A stretch of DNA of 44,163 nt from Bradyrhizobium jicamae (GTDB lineage Bacteria > Pseudomonadota > Alphaproteobacteria > Rhizobiales > Xanthobacteraceae), in the NCBI RefSeq assembly GCF_001440395.1, contig NZ_LLXZ01000038.1:1-44163 (forward strand), written 5' to 3'. The position numbers and the translations under genes are program-made. This document shows positions 14,427-22,667 of this stretch, piece by piece. The notes beneath the pieces were generated by a model. That model ran no database searches and was not told the DNA's origin. It worked only from the letters and a program-made list of their open reading frames with translations. How positions within the stretch are numbered: position 1 is the stretch's first letter; every line of letters starts with the position of its first letter.

Positions 14427-15686
14427 TCAGCCGCCCGCCATCAAATCCTTTGCCAGCGCCATGTAGGCCGGCAGCGTTACGGGGTCATTGGCGGCGTTAC
14501 CCGCGGCCGGATGCGAGGCATAGCGGGCGATCACCATCTCGGCCTTCGGATCGATATAGATGCCCTGCCCGTGCACGCCGCGCGCCATATAGGCGCCGTG
14601 TGCATTGTGCGTGATCCACCATTGATTGCGGTACGAGGCGCCGGGCAAGGTGGTGTAGCCGGCCGGCTTGAATTTTTCGGGATCACCGCCCCGCGCGATG
14701 TCCTCGACAACTTGCGACGGCACGATCTGGCGGCCATTAAAGCGGCCGTGATTGCGGATCGTCTCGCCAAAGCGGGCGAGATCGCGCAGCGTCGTCGAAA
14801 GCCCGCCGCCGCCGCTTTCGGTGCCGATGCGGTCGACGTGATAATGCGCGTCCTCCTCCGCACCCATTGGAATCCAGATCGTCTCGGAGAGCAAATCGGA
14901 CAGCGTCATCCCGCTCGCCCGCCTGATGATCCAGGCCAGCACGTCGGAATTGACGGTCTTGTAGGCAAAGGCCTTGCCGTGCTCGCCCTGCTTCTTCTGC
15001 GTGCACAGGAAATCGAAAATGTTGGTCGCGCCCTCATAGCCCGGTTCGATCGGCGCCATGCCGTTCGCCCGCCTGAGTCCGAACACGCCGGAATTCTTGT
15101 CGGTATAAACTTCCGTGTATTCGAGGCCGGTCGTCATATCCATCGCCTCGTGCACGCGCGCATCGCCGAACGCGCTAGCCTTCAGCTCCGGCACATAGTC
15201 CGTGACCGGTGCCTGCGGATCGATCCTGCCCTCCGCGACCAGAATGCCGGCGAGCGTGCCGGTGAACGATTTCGTCACCGACATCGCGATGTGCGGCTTG
15301 TGCGGCTTCAGCGCACCGAAATAGCGCTCGTAGATCAGCTTGCCCTGGTGCAGCACGGCGATCCCATCGGCATAGGTCTCCGCGAGCATGCGCGCAAAGG
15401 TCATGGGACGACCGTCCATGGTGACCGAAGCGGATGCGCCGATATCATGCTCCTCGCGCGGCAACACGGACGCAGGCCCTGCCCCGCGCCAGACATTTAT
15501 TGTCGGCACAAGCTGACGGATATTGCTCCACGCCCAGCGCAATTCGGGGAAACTGCGGAACGAGCCGTTATGGAACGTGATGGTTTTATCCGGTGGCGGC
15601 GGGAAGCCCTGCATCCAGCCGAGGGTTTGCGGGTCGGTCTCGGCGGCGGTGGGGGCGGATTGGCTAGGGGCGGTCACGGCAGACAT
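14427..15686 (-). CDS. Class C beta-lactamase-fold serine hydrolase
   Basis: A protein of 419 residues from the ATG at 15686, with GGAGTGAGG upstream. It has the three hallmarks of the beta-lactamase/transpeptidase-like (PF00144) family: SVTK with nucleophile S136 and K139, a Tyr-containing AYKTVNSDV motif near 240, and HGQG near the C-terminus. No clear signal peptide is seen, so it is probably cytoplasmic. Relatives are esterases, 6-aminohexanoate-dimer hydrolases (NylB-like) or D-amino-acid amidases; substrate cannot be told from sequence. It is transcribed away from vapBC with a short shared upstream region. Confidence 0.85.
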   Translation of the reverse strand: MSAVTAPSQSAPTAAETDPQTLGWMQGFPPPPDKTITFHNGSFRSFPELRWAWSNIRQLVPTINVWRGAGPASVLPREEHDIGASASVTMDGRPMTFARMLAETYADGIAVLHQGKLIYERYFGALKPHKPHIAMSVTKSFTGTLAGILVAEGRIDPQAPVTDYVPELKASAFGDARVHEAMDMTTGLEYTEVYTDKNSGVFGLRRANGMAPIEPGYEGATNIFDFLCTQKKQGEHGKAFAYKTVNSDVLAWIIRRASGMTLSDLLSETIWIPMGAEEDAHYHVDRIGTESGGGGLSTTLRDLARFGETIRNHGRFNGRQIVPSQVVEDIARGGDPEKFKPAGYTTLPGASYRNQWWITHNAHGAYMARGVHGQGIYIDPKAEMVIARYASHPAAGNAANDPVTLPAYMALAKDLMAGG

Positions 15687-15779
15687 CAAGCCTCACTCCA
15701 AAACGGCGATACCGACGTCGTATCATGCGGTCACACACTGCACATCCCGCGTTTGCGCCTGCTTGACCTTCGCTGAGTA

Positions 15780-15809
15780 TGGATATACATTATCATAAAT
15801 GTTTATCCA
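15780..15809. promoter_or_regulatory. Operator palindrome of the vapBC operon
   Basis: TGGATATACATT (15780-15791) and AATGTTTATCCA (15798-15809) are inverted copies with 11 of 12 positions matching and a 6-base AT centre. It ends 14 bases before the antitoxin ATG and overlaps the likely promoter. This is the expected binding site for VapB-VapC autorepression. Confidence 0.7.
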
Positions 15810-15823
15810 TGGAGAACTTAGGC

Positions 15824-16054
15824 ATGCAGGTCGCAAAATGGGGAAACAGCCTCGCGGTTCGCCTTCCCGCCGTGGTGGTCGAAGCGCTCGGACTCAAGGA
15901 AGGCGATGAGATCGAAATCCACGTCACCGACAGGCGACAGTTCGGGGTGGCGCGCAAGCCCGGGCGCGACGAGCTATTGAAACGCCTGCGCGCATTCCGC
16001 GGCCGCCTCCCTGCCGATTTCAAGTTCGACAGGGACGAGGCGAATGCCCGTTAG
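15824..16054 (+). CDS. vapB: VapB-type antitoxin (AbrB/MazE fold)
   Basis: From the ATG at 15824 the protein has 76 residues. The N-terminal MQVAKWGNSLAVRLP and LGLKEGDEIEI segments are the swapped-hairpin AbrB/SpoVT DNA-binding fold. The C-terminal part (LLKRLRAFRGRLPADFKFDR) should bind and block the toxin. GGAG lies ahead of this ATG; the in-frame ATG at 15779 would put the operator inside the gene and is rejected. The last 11 bases overlap the toxin start, coupling the two products. It probably represses its own operon at the palindrome just upstream. Confidence 0.88.
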   Translation: MQVAKWGNSLAVRLPAVVVEALGLKEGDEIEIHVTDRRQFGVARKPGRDELLKRLRAFRGRLPADFKFDRDEANAR

Positions 16055-16448
16055 TTTTTTCGATACCAACGTCCTCGTCTACCTCGTGTCCGGCGATGCC
16101 GCCAAGGCCGATCGGGCGGAAGCGATCATTGCCGGCGGCGGCTCAATCAGCGTGCAAGTTCTGAACGAACTTGCCAACGTGGCGCGCCGGAAAATGCAGA
16201 TGTCCTGGGACGAGACCCATGCATTGCTGAACACGTTGCGCGGCCTGCTGACGGTTCACCCCGTCACCGTCGAGACCCACGAAGCCGGTCTCCGAATTGC
16301 CGAACGTTACGGCCTTTCAATCTATGACTCGATGATTGCCGCCTCGGCACTGCACGGAGGTTGCGACACGCTTTGGTCGGAGGACATGCAGCATGGCATG
16401 AAGCTCGATGAGGGCTTACGCATCACCAATCCGTTTCGTGGTATGTAA
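16044..16448 (+). CDS. vapC: VapC-type PIN-domain toxin
   Basis: A protein of 134 residues with the four PIN acidic residues in place: D7 (FFDTNVLVY), E42 (VLNELANV), D95 (SIYDSMIAA) and D114 (LWSEDMQ). VapC toxins are Mg-dependent ribonucleases that cleave tRNAs or rRNA and halt translation until VapB neutralises them; the specific RNA target here is unknown. It begins inside the antitoxin gene with an 11-base overlap. With the operator it forms a complete type II toxin-antitoxin operon with no sign of decay. Confidence 0.9.
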   Translation: MPVSFFDTNVLVYLVSGDAAKADRAEAIIAGGGSISVQVLNELANVARRKMQMSWDETHALLNTLRGLLTVHPVTVETHEAGLRIAERYGLSIYDSMIAASALHGGCDTLWSEDMQHGMKLDEGLRITNPFRGM

Positions 16449-16524
16449 CGGATTGCGGTATCTGTTGTGGTCCAACCTCAACGCACGCGGATACCGCGCA
16501 GCCTGCGGCTCATCCACCTTACGG

Positions 16525-17424
16525 TTATTGCTTGAAGCAATGCTCTCGGTGCCATTTTAAGAAATGCGGGTGCGGGCGATCAGACATACGAGTAGGCGCA
16601 AGCGCACGACCGGACTTGTTGATGATTGATCGTATTCCCTGAGGATCATTTGTCTGCCGAGAGATAAGAATCGCTAGGTCGTCGGCCAAGCTAATAAGGC
16701 CACGATCAAACATCCAATGCGCAGTGCCGGAAAGGGCGATCCCATTGCTGACAATATCTGGGCCGCTTGCTTCCACAGGCCGGATATGTGCGGCCGCGAC
16801 TTCTGCCCGACCTCTTCCGTTGATGAGTTTCAGCCCTGTAATAGCGCAGCGCTCGTCATAGGCACGCAATACAACGCGACGAAAGACGCGATCACGCAAG
16901 ATCCTCGACATCGTGACACTAATGCGGTCGCGCCGCTGGTCGAACCTGAAGGGTGTCTGCTCCTCGTCAAGGCCCTGCAGCGGCATTTCATTGTCGAACC
17001 GAGGCAACAGAGGTGTCGTTTCCTCGAATCCGAGTTCGACTATGCTTTTAAAATCTTCGGGAGAGATTGGACGGACCGCTGATTGAGCGCGCCCCGAAAT
17101 CCGTCCCTGATCGTTTAGGACACCCCGCTCAATTGGTCCCGTCGCTCCGTTGAAAGGGACCGGATTAGCAAAGTCGAGATAACTTCCCGGCTCTATCAAC
17201 GCGAGATACATCTCTGGAGCGCCGGGATCGGGAATAACTTGTCGAACCCTCGCAATGGCAAAGTAGCCGCGCGTGTCGGCGACCTTGCTTGGCTCGTAGT
17301 AGATTATCCAGTCGCCGATACAGGCTTCAACGCGACGCAAGTATTGGCGCGGAAATTGGTATTGTTCAGCCGGGCTGTCCTCGTAGATGGAGTCGGATCG
17401 ATGGATGAAGACTCCAAATCCCAT
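16525..17424 (-). CDS. HNH endonuclease with N-terminal PUA/EVE-like domain
   Basis: From the ATG at 17424 the protein has 299 residues. The C-terminal third carries an HNH core: AYDERCAITG, then EVAAAHIRPV with the catalytic His, then NGIALSGTAHWMFDRG with the metal-binding Asn and His. This resembles the predicted restriction endonucleases of COG3440. The N-terminal 150 residues (GVFIHRSDSIYEDSP, then YFAIARVRQVIPDP) look beta-rich and may be a PUA/EVE-like reader of modified bases, but that is inference from appearance. GAGAGGG six bases upstream supports 17424 over 17448. It lies between vapBC and guaA, 45 bases downstream of the guaA stop on the same strand, and may be a single-protein defence nuclease inserted at a core locus. 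Confidence 0.75.
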   Translation of the reverse strand: MGFGVFIHRSDSIYEDSPAEQYQFPRQYLRRVEACIGDWIIYYEPSKVADTRGYFAIARVRQVIPDPGAPEMYLALIEPGSYLDFANPVPFNGATGPIERGVLNDQGRISGRAQSAVRPISPEDFKSIVELGFEETTPLLPRFDNEMPLQGLDEEQTPFRFDQRRDRISVTMSRILRDRVFRRVVLRAYDERCAITGLKLINGRGRAEVAAAHIRPVEASGPDIVSNGIALSGTAHWMFDRGLISLADDLAILISRQTNDPQGIRSIINKSGRALAPTRMSDRPHPHFLKWHREHCFKQ

Positions 17425-17468
17425 GGCCCTCTCGCGCAGTCCCGGCAATTAGTCCGGAGATGCTTGCC

Positions 17469-19064
17469 CTACTCCCACTCAATCGTCCCCGGCGGCTTTG
17501 ACGTCACGTCATACACCACCCGGTTGACCCCCTTCACCTCGTTGATGATCCGCGTCGCGGTTTCGCCGAGGAATTTCATGTCGAACGAATAGAAGTCCGC
17601 CGTCATGCCGTCGGTGGAGGTCACTGCGCGCAAGCCAACGACGTATTCGTAAGTCCTGCCGTCGCCCATCACGCCGACCGTCTTCACCGGCAGCAGCACC
17701 GCAAAGGCCTGCCAGATCTGGTCGTAGAGGCCGTGCTTCCTGATCTGGTCGATATAAACGGCGTCCGCGTTGCGGAGGATGTCGAGCTTTTCCCTGGTGA
17801 TGTCGCCGGGGCAGCGGATGGCGAGGCCGGGGCCCGGGAACGGGTGACGGCCGACGAAGATTTCGGGGAGGCCGAGTTCGCGGCCCAACACGCGGACCTC
17901 GTCCTTGAACAGTTCGCGCAAGGGCTCGACCAGCTTCATGTTCATGCGATCAGGAAGACCGCCGACATTGTGGTGCGACTTGATGGTCACCGACGGGCCG
18001 CCGGTGAAGGAAACGCTCTCGATCACGTCGGGATAGAGCGTGCCCTGCGCCAGGAATTCGGCGCCGCCGATCTTCTTCGCTTCGGCCTCGAACACGTCGA
18101 TGAAGAGGCGGCCGATGGTCTTGCGCTTGATTTCGGGATCGGTGACGCCTTCGAGCTCGCCGAGGAATTGCTTCGATGCGTCAACATGCACGAGCGGGAT
18201 GTTGTAGTGATGCCGGAACAGATCGACGACGGTCTCGGCTTCCTTCAGCCGCAACAGGCCGTGGTCGACGAAGACGCAGGTGAGCTGGTCGCCAATCGCT
18301 TCATGGATCAGCACGGCGGCAACAGCGGAATCAACGCCGCCGGAGAGGCCGCAGATCACCCTGCCCTTGCCGACTTGCGCGCGGATCTTTTCGATCGCCT
18401 CTTCCCGGAAGGCGCGCATGGTCCAGTCGCCGGTGAAGCCTGCGACCTTGCGGACGAAATTGCGCAGCAATTTTGCGCCGTCGGGCGTGTGCGCCACTTC
18501 GGGGTGGAACTGCATGGCGTAGAATTTGCGCTTGTCGTCCGCGATCACCGAGATCGGCGAGCCCGTTGCCCGCGCCACGGCGCGAAAACCGTCAGGCAGC
18601 GTGGTGACGCGGTCGCCGTGGCTCATCCAGACGTCGTAGCGCCCGCCCTTCTGCCAGACGCCGTCGAACAGCGCGCAGTCGTCGGTGACCTCGATGGTGG
18701 CGCGGCCGAATTCGCGGTGGTGCCCGCCCTCGACGGTGCCGCCGAGCTGCTGGGCCATGGTCTGCTCGCCGTAGCAGATGCCGAGCACCGGAACGCCGGC
18801 GGTCAGGATCGGCATCGGCGCGGCCGGCGCGTTGTCGTCAAGCACGGAGGCCGGGCCGCCGGAGAGGATCACCGCTTTCGGCTTCATCTCGTGGAAGGCG
18901 GCCTCGGCCTTCTGGAACGGCACGATTTCGGAATAGACGCCCTCTTCCCGCACCCGGCGGGCGATCAGTTGCGTCACCTGACTGCCGAAGTCGACGATCA
19001 GAATCTTGTCATGCGCCGAGGCCACCGAGGGCGTCGACTCGCGGGCTTTCTGTGCTGCTGTCAT
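17469..19064 (-). CDS. guaA: GMP synthase (glutamine-hydrolysing)
   Basis: Catalyses XMP + ATP + glutamine to GMP, the last step of guanine nucleotide synthesis, in the cytosol. It has 531 residues, near the family norm. The N-terminal class I amidotransferase has nucleophile C97 (LGICYGEQ) with H187 and E189 (QFHPE). The ATP-pyrophosphatase domain has the SGGVDS P-loop (241-246), and the C-terminal dimerisation domain ends GTIEWE. All key residues are present. It pairs functionally with guaB about 8 kb away on the same strand. The upstream gap carries a palindromic repeat rather than an obvious promoter. Confidence 0.98.
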   Translation of the reverse strand: MTAAQKARESTPSVASAHDKILIVDFGSQVTQLIARRVREEGVYSEIVPFQKAEAAFHEMKPKAVILSGGPASVLDDNAPAAPMPILTAGVPVLGICYGEQTMAQQLGGTVEGGHHREFGRATIEVTDDCALFDGVWQKGGRYDVWMSHGDRVTTLPDGFRAVARATGSPISVIADDKRKFYAMQFHPEVAHTPDGAKLLRNFVRKVAGFTGDWTMRAFREEAIEKIRAQVGKGRVICGLSGGVDSAVAAVLIHEAIGDQLTCVFVDHGLLRLKEAETVVDLFRHHYNIPLVHVDASKQFLGELEGVTDPEIKRKTIGRLFIDVFEAEAKKIGGAEFLAQGTLYPDVIESVSFTGGPSVTIKSHHNVGGLPDRMNMKLVEPLRELFKDEVRVLGRELGLPEIFVGRHPFPGPGLAIRCPGDITREKLDILRNADAVYIDQIRKHGLYDQIWQAFAVLLPVKTVGVMGDGRTYEYVVGLRAVTSTDGMTADFYSFDMKFLGETATRIINEVKGVNRVVYDVTSKPPGTIEWE

Positions 19065-19239
19065 GGACAGGAATTACGCGACGGGGCGCGGCCTCGCAAC
19101 CGCGGCAAAGGGCTGACCCACATTCTTTCTCGGGCATGGACAGGGGGATATTAGGTAAGTATTATTGACGTAATTTGTGCCGGCCAATCGGGGGGATCAG
19201 GCAGGGCTCGGCCAATCATCTGGCGCATTAGACGGAATT

Positions 19240-19360
19240 GTAGGGTGGGCAAAGCCACCGGGTCGCGCGAATGCGCGCCCGACGACAGCTCCGCGTGCCC
19301 ACCATTTCGCGACGAATGCTGTTGATAGATGGTGGGCACGCTTCGCTTTGCCCACCCTAC
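19240..19360. repeat. Nested palindromic intergenic repeat
   Basis: GTAGGGTGGGCAAAG (19240-19254) and CTTTGCCCACCCTAC (19346-19360) are a perfect 15-bp inverted repeat. Inside, GCGTGCCCACCAT (19293-19305) and ATGGTGGGCACGC (19329-19341) form a second perfect pair. Two half-elements of the same GTGGGC-type family in opposite orientation make a MITE-like or BIME-like structure. It fills most of the gap 19065-19386 between divergent guaA and the cupin gene. Confidence 0.75.
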
Positions 19361-19386
19361 ACTCTCCGTCCCTCAGGAATCCCCGC

Positions 19387-19719
19387 ATGAAAATTCCCAC
19401 CCTCCCCTTCACCGTCACCGACTGGAGCCAGGTCGCGGCGACGACACATCCCGGAGAGACCGGCGAGGCGCGCTGGCGCACGCTCAACATCGGCGATCTC
19501 CGCGTGCGGATGGTCGAATATTCGCCTGATTATCTCGCCGACCACTGGTGCGACCGCGGCCACGTGCTCTATGTGCTGGAAGGCGAGCTCGACACCGAGC
19601 TGCGCGACGGGCGGACGTTCAAGCTTCGCGCTGGCATGAGTTATCAAGTATCGGATTTCGGCGACGCCGCGCATCGCTCGTCGACCAGGACCGGCGCGAA
19701 GTTGTTCATTGTGGATTGA
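19387..19719 (+). CDS. DHCW-motif cupin
   Basis: A protein of 110 residues with a single cupin barrel. The motif DHWCDRGHVLYVLEGEL (about 53-69) gives the DHCW-cupin subfamily signature, and a second beta-strand motif (MSYQVSDFGDAAHRS) follows. Members bind a metal through the first-motif histidines; no enzymatic role is established that I know. It starts at the ATG at 19387, shortly after the palindromic repeat, so its promoter may lie inside or just after that repeat. It converges on rsmB with a REP element between. Confidence 0.8.
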   Translation: MKIPTLPFTVTDWSQVAATTHPGETGEARWRTLNIGDLRVRMVEYSPDYLADHWCDRGHVLYVLEGELDTELRDGRTFKLRAGMSYQVSDFGDAAHRSSTRTGAKLFIVD

Positions 19720-19730
19720 CGGCCCATCCC

Positions 19731-19815
19731 CGTCATTGCGAGCGGAGCGAAGCAATCCATCTATCCGTTATGCGGCGCGATGGATTGCTTCGTCGCTGCG
19801 CTCCTCGCAATGACG
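19731..19815. repeat. REP/BIME palindrome (CGTCATTGCGAG family)
   Basis: CGTCATTGCGAG (19731-19742) pairs with CTCGCAATGACG (19804-19815), and GCAATCCATC pairs with GATGGATTGC inside. The element lies between convergent genes, where it could act as a bidirectional terminator. A second copy of the family lies at 27012. Confidence 0.8.
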
Positions 19816-19826
19816 CGGAAACAGCG

Positions 19827-21125
19827 TCACGCCTTCTTCAACACCGAGACGAAGAATCCATCCGTGCCGGTACGCCGTGGCGTCATCAGCCAGCCTTCTG
19901 CGGATTTTAGCGCGGCCTTCTCAAAATCTTCCGCCTTGTCCCAGAGCACGCTTGCGGTCTCGTTCAAAGGTTGAATCGAAAAGCCTTCATGACGCGACAC
20001 GAAAGCGCGCACCTGCTCGCCGTTTTCCGCCGGCAGTACCGAGCAGGTGACATAGGCGATACGGCCGCCGGGCTTCACCATCGCGGCTGCGCGATCAAGC
20101 ACTTCGGCCTGGTCCTTCAAGCGGACCTCGAGCGCGCCGGGGCGCATGCGCCATTTGGCGTCGGGGTTCCGGCGCCAGGTGCCGGTGCCGGTGCAGGGCG
20201 CATCGATCAGGACCAGATCGGCTGACGCCTTGATGTCGGCCAATGGATCAGCGTCGCCCTTCGGCGCGCGGATTTCGGCATTGTGGACGCCGGCGCGCGA
20301 GAGCCGATCGTAGATCGGTGCGAGCTGGCGCTTGTCGCGGTCGGTCGCGATCAGGCGGCCCTTGCCTTGCATCATCGCCGCAAGCGCCAGCGTCTTGCCG
20401 CCGGCGCCGGCGCAGAGATCGATCACCTGCTCGCCGGGTTTGGCGGCCGAGAACAACGCGGCGAGCTGCGAGCCCTCGTCCTGCACTTCGATGCCGCCCT
20501 TGATGAAATCCTCCTCGGCATGAATGCCGGGATTGCGCGCGTCGGCGCCAAGCTCGATGCGCAGGCCGATCGGCGACCACGGCGTCGGCGTTGCTCCGAG
20601 ATGCGAAAGAGAGGCGAGCACCTTTTCGCGTTTGGCCTTCAGCGTGTTGACGCGCAGATCGAGCGGCGCGCGGCTGGCCATCGCGGTCGCCTCCGCCACC
20701 CGGTCGTCGCCGAACACCGCGGCCAGATGCGGGTCGAGCCATTCCGGATAGTCACCGGCGATATGCGGCGGCGCGCCGTCGAGGCTGCGCGCGGTGAGCG
20801 CGGATCGTTCGGCCTCGCTCAGCGGTTCCGGCGCAAAGCGGCCGCCGTCGCACAGCGCCGAAATCGTCTCGGTGGTCATGCCGCGCTCGAGCCTGAGCAT
20901 ACCGAGCACACGGGCGCGCGACGTGTCGGCATCCATCAGAAAGGCGCTCGATGCCCGCCGGCGCAGCACGTCCCAGATCAGGCCGGAGATCGCGGCGCGG
21001 TCGCCCGAGCCGGCATAGCGGTGCGCGGTGCCCCACTCCTTCAGCGCCTTGGCCGCCGGAACGCGGTCAGTGTCGATGGTATCGATCAGTTCGATGGCGG
21101 CAGAGAGCCGGGCAGCGGGAGTCAT
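19827..21125 (-). CDS. rsmB: 16S rRNA m5C methyltransferase, RsmB family
   Basis: A SAM-dependent RNA cytosine-5 methyltransferase of 432 residues; E. coli RsmB modifies C967 of 16S rRNA. The N-terminal part (about 1-140) is the NusB-like RNA-binding domain (DRAAISGLIWDVLRRR). The catalytic domain has SAM motif I DLCAGAGGKT (236-245), the release cysteine C311 in DAPCTGTGTWRRNP and the nucleophile C361 in VTCSVLPAENG. Both cysteines being present separates it from cytosine DNA methyltransferases. Several RsmB/RsmF-like paralogues exist in alphaproteobacteria, so the exact rRNA site is likely but not proven. It is followed at 19731 by a REP element. Confidence 0.9.
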   Translation of the reverse strand: MTPAARLSAAIELIDTIDTDRVPAAKALKEWGTAHRYAGSGDRAAISGLIWDVLRRRASSAFLMDADTSRARVLGMLRLERGMTTETISALCDGGRFAPEPLSEAERSALTARSLDGAPPHIAGDYPEWLDPHLAAVFGDDRVAEATAMASRAPLDLRVNTLKAKREKVLASLSHLGATPTPWSPIGLRIELGADARNPGIHAEEDFIKGGIEVQDEGSQLAALFSAAKPGEQVIDLCAGAGGKTLALAAMMQGKGRLIATDRDKRQLAPIYDRLSRAGVHNAEIRAPKGDADPLADIKASADLVLIDAPCTGTGTWRRNPDAKWRMRPGALEVRLKDQAEVLDRAAAMVKPGGRIAYVTCSVLPAENGEQVRAFVSRHEGFSIQPLNETASVLWDKAEDFEKAALKSAEGWLMTPRRTGTDGFFVSVLKKA

Positions 21126-21196
21126 TCAGGACTTTCCATAGCGTTTTCGAGCGAAGTGGGAACCGGTTCGCGTGTAGAAAACGCGTCAAACAAAGA

Positions 21197-21619
21197 TCAG
21201 ATCAGAAGCAGGAGCTTCAGCGCGAAGTAGATCCACATCGCCAGCAGCACCAGCGCGCCGGCGAACCACGCCAGGCTGCGCTGCTGGATGTTGTTGGAAG
21301 TGACGAAAATGCCGGCATGGGCAAAGCGTGTCACCACGAACACCCAGGACATCAGCACGATGAACAGATCAGCCCGGCGCAGCGGCAGCGCCAGCGCGAT
21401 CAGGATGTAGAACAGCAGCGGTACTTCGAACTGGTTCGAGAAGCAATTGCCGATCTGGGCGACGCGGGACGGATATTTCGGCTGGCCCGCGGCGATGTCC
21501 TTCAGACTGGTTTCCCGCGCTTTCACCGCCTTTGTCCGGGCGGTCACCATCCAGAGCATCAGGAAGAAAGTAAGCCCGATCAGGACGAAGACCGGCAGCA
21601 AAACCATTTGAACCGACAT
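21197..21619 (-). CDS. MAPEG family membrane protein
   Basis: From the ATG at 21619 the protein has 140 residues with four transmembrane helices (about 5-25, 68-85, 90-110 and 120-138). The NCFSNQFEVPLLFYILI segment is the conserved MAPEG signature, which includes glutathione-binding residues in eukaryotic relatives. The substrate is unknown; bacterial members are usually annotated by fold only. GGGGGAGA just upstream supports this start over the open frame to 21685. It lies upstream of rsmB on the same strand with a 71-base gap and may share its transcript. Confidence 0.85.
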   Translation of the reverse strand: MSVQMVLLPVFVLIGLTFFLMLWMVTARTKAVKARETSLKDIAAGQPKYPSRVAQIGNCFSNQFEVPLLFYILIALALPLRRADLFIVLMSWVFVVTRFAHAGIFVTSNNIQQRSLAWFAGALVLLAMWIYFALKLLLLI

Positions 21620-21796
21620 GAGAATCTCCCCCAAAGCCCGTGTGAGGCCCGTAACAGCAATAGCGAGACGTCCCTCGCCTGACAAATCGACTTAACGGGC
21701 TCGCTTGAACCGCGAGGAGAGCCTCTGCGACCAACTATCGAGAATTGCAAAAGTTCTGGTCGCACACCGACCTTTCAAGCCCCCCGCGAGCTGGCG

Positions 21797-22489
21797 ATGA
21801 ACATCACCTCCCCGATCCTGACCGGCGCCGGCCGCGCCGCCGAGCTGCCCGGCGACTCCGTGAGCTCCCTGCTCCGCGCCGTTGGCTTCAGCGACAGCCC
21901 CGATGGCGGCCTCGGCATCGTGATGTCGGCGCTGGCCGGCATCGCCGCGGCGCTGGCGGTCGCGATCCTGCTGTCAGTCTATTTTCGCAGCGGCCACCGC
22001 AGCCGCCACGATCTCGTCAGGCACGGGCTGGCGGCTTCCGCGGTGCTGGTCCTGCTCGCCTTCGTGGTCTCGGACATGAGGCACGCGGCGCAGGCCTATC
22101 TCGGCCTCAATCCGGCAAAGCCTGCGGTGGAATTTGAGATCCGCCTGCCGCAGGCAACGCTGACCACCGCCGCCGACATCCAGATCGAACTGCTGACCGA
22201 CCGTAATCAGAAACTGGCAAAAGTTCAGGAGGCGCTGGCCTCGACGGCCGACGGCCGCAGCATCCTGCGCGGCACCGTGACGCTCGACTACCGCACCACC
22301 GAGCGCACGATGGTGCTGATCCTGCCCGGCCGGGTCCAAGGCACATTCCGGCTGCGGCTGCCGGCAAGCCCCTCGTATCAGCCGCAGTTCGGGCCGTGGC
22401 ATCTGGCCGACGGCATCGTGCCCATCAACGGCGATGCGGTGACGACCGAAATCCACGACGCCTTCGCGATCCGTTATCGCGTGCTCTGA
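21797..22489 (+). CDS. Membrane protein of unknown function
   Basis: A protein of 230 residues with two hydrophobic segments (about 40-63 and 78-96). They are followed by a soluble domain of alternating polar and hydrophobic stretches, which looks beta-rich (TILRGTVTLDYRTTERTMVLILPGRV is part of it, with the core TVTLDYRTTERTM). The soluble part probably faces the periplasm. I recognise no family or catalytic motif. The ATG at 21797 is the first in a clean frame of normal codon use. It has no close co-directional upstream neighbour and a 178-base gap before the hydrolase gene. Confidence 0.65.
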   Translation: MNITSPILTGAGRAAELPGDSVSSLLRAVGFSDSPDGGLGIVMSALAGIAAALAVAILLSVYFRSGHRSRHDLVRHGLAASAVLVLLAFVVSDMRHAAQAYLGLNPAKPAVEFEIRLPQATLTTAADIQIELLTDRNQKLAKVQEALASTADGRSILRGTVTLDYRTTERTMVLILPGRVQGTFRLRLPASPSYQPQFGPWHLADGIVPINGDAVTTEIHDAFAIRYRVL

Positions 22490-22591
22490 CGCATGCGCAC
22501 GAGGTGTGCCCGCCACCATGCAGATGGTGTGGCTGCGCTGCCCATTCACATCGAGAAACAAGCCGCCGCAAAACCGCCGGGCACAATTGCT

Positions 22592-22619
22592 TTGACGGGA
22601 ACAACCAGGGCTTTACTCT
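22592..22619 (+). promoter_or_regulatory. Possible sigma-70 promoter for the TTG-start hydrolase
   Basis: TTGACG (22592-22597), a 16-base spacer and TACTCT (22614-22619) resemble a housekeeping promoter. It lies about 50 bases ahead of the hydrolase start. The -10 is weak. Confidence 0.3.
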
Positions 22620-22667
22620 ACCCCTGACGGCTACCACACCAAGAGCAGCCGCAGGAGGAGTGTAACT

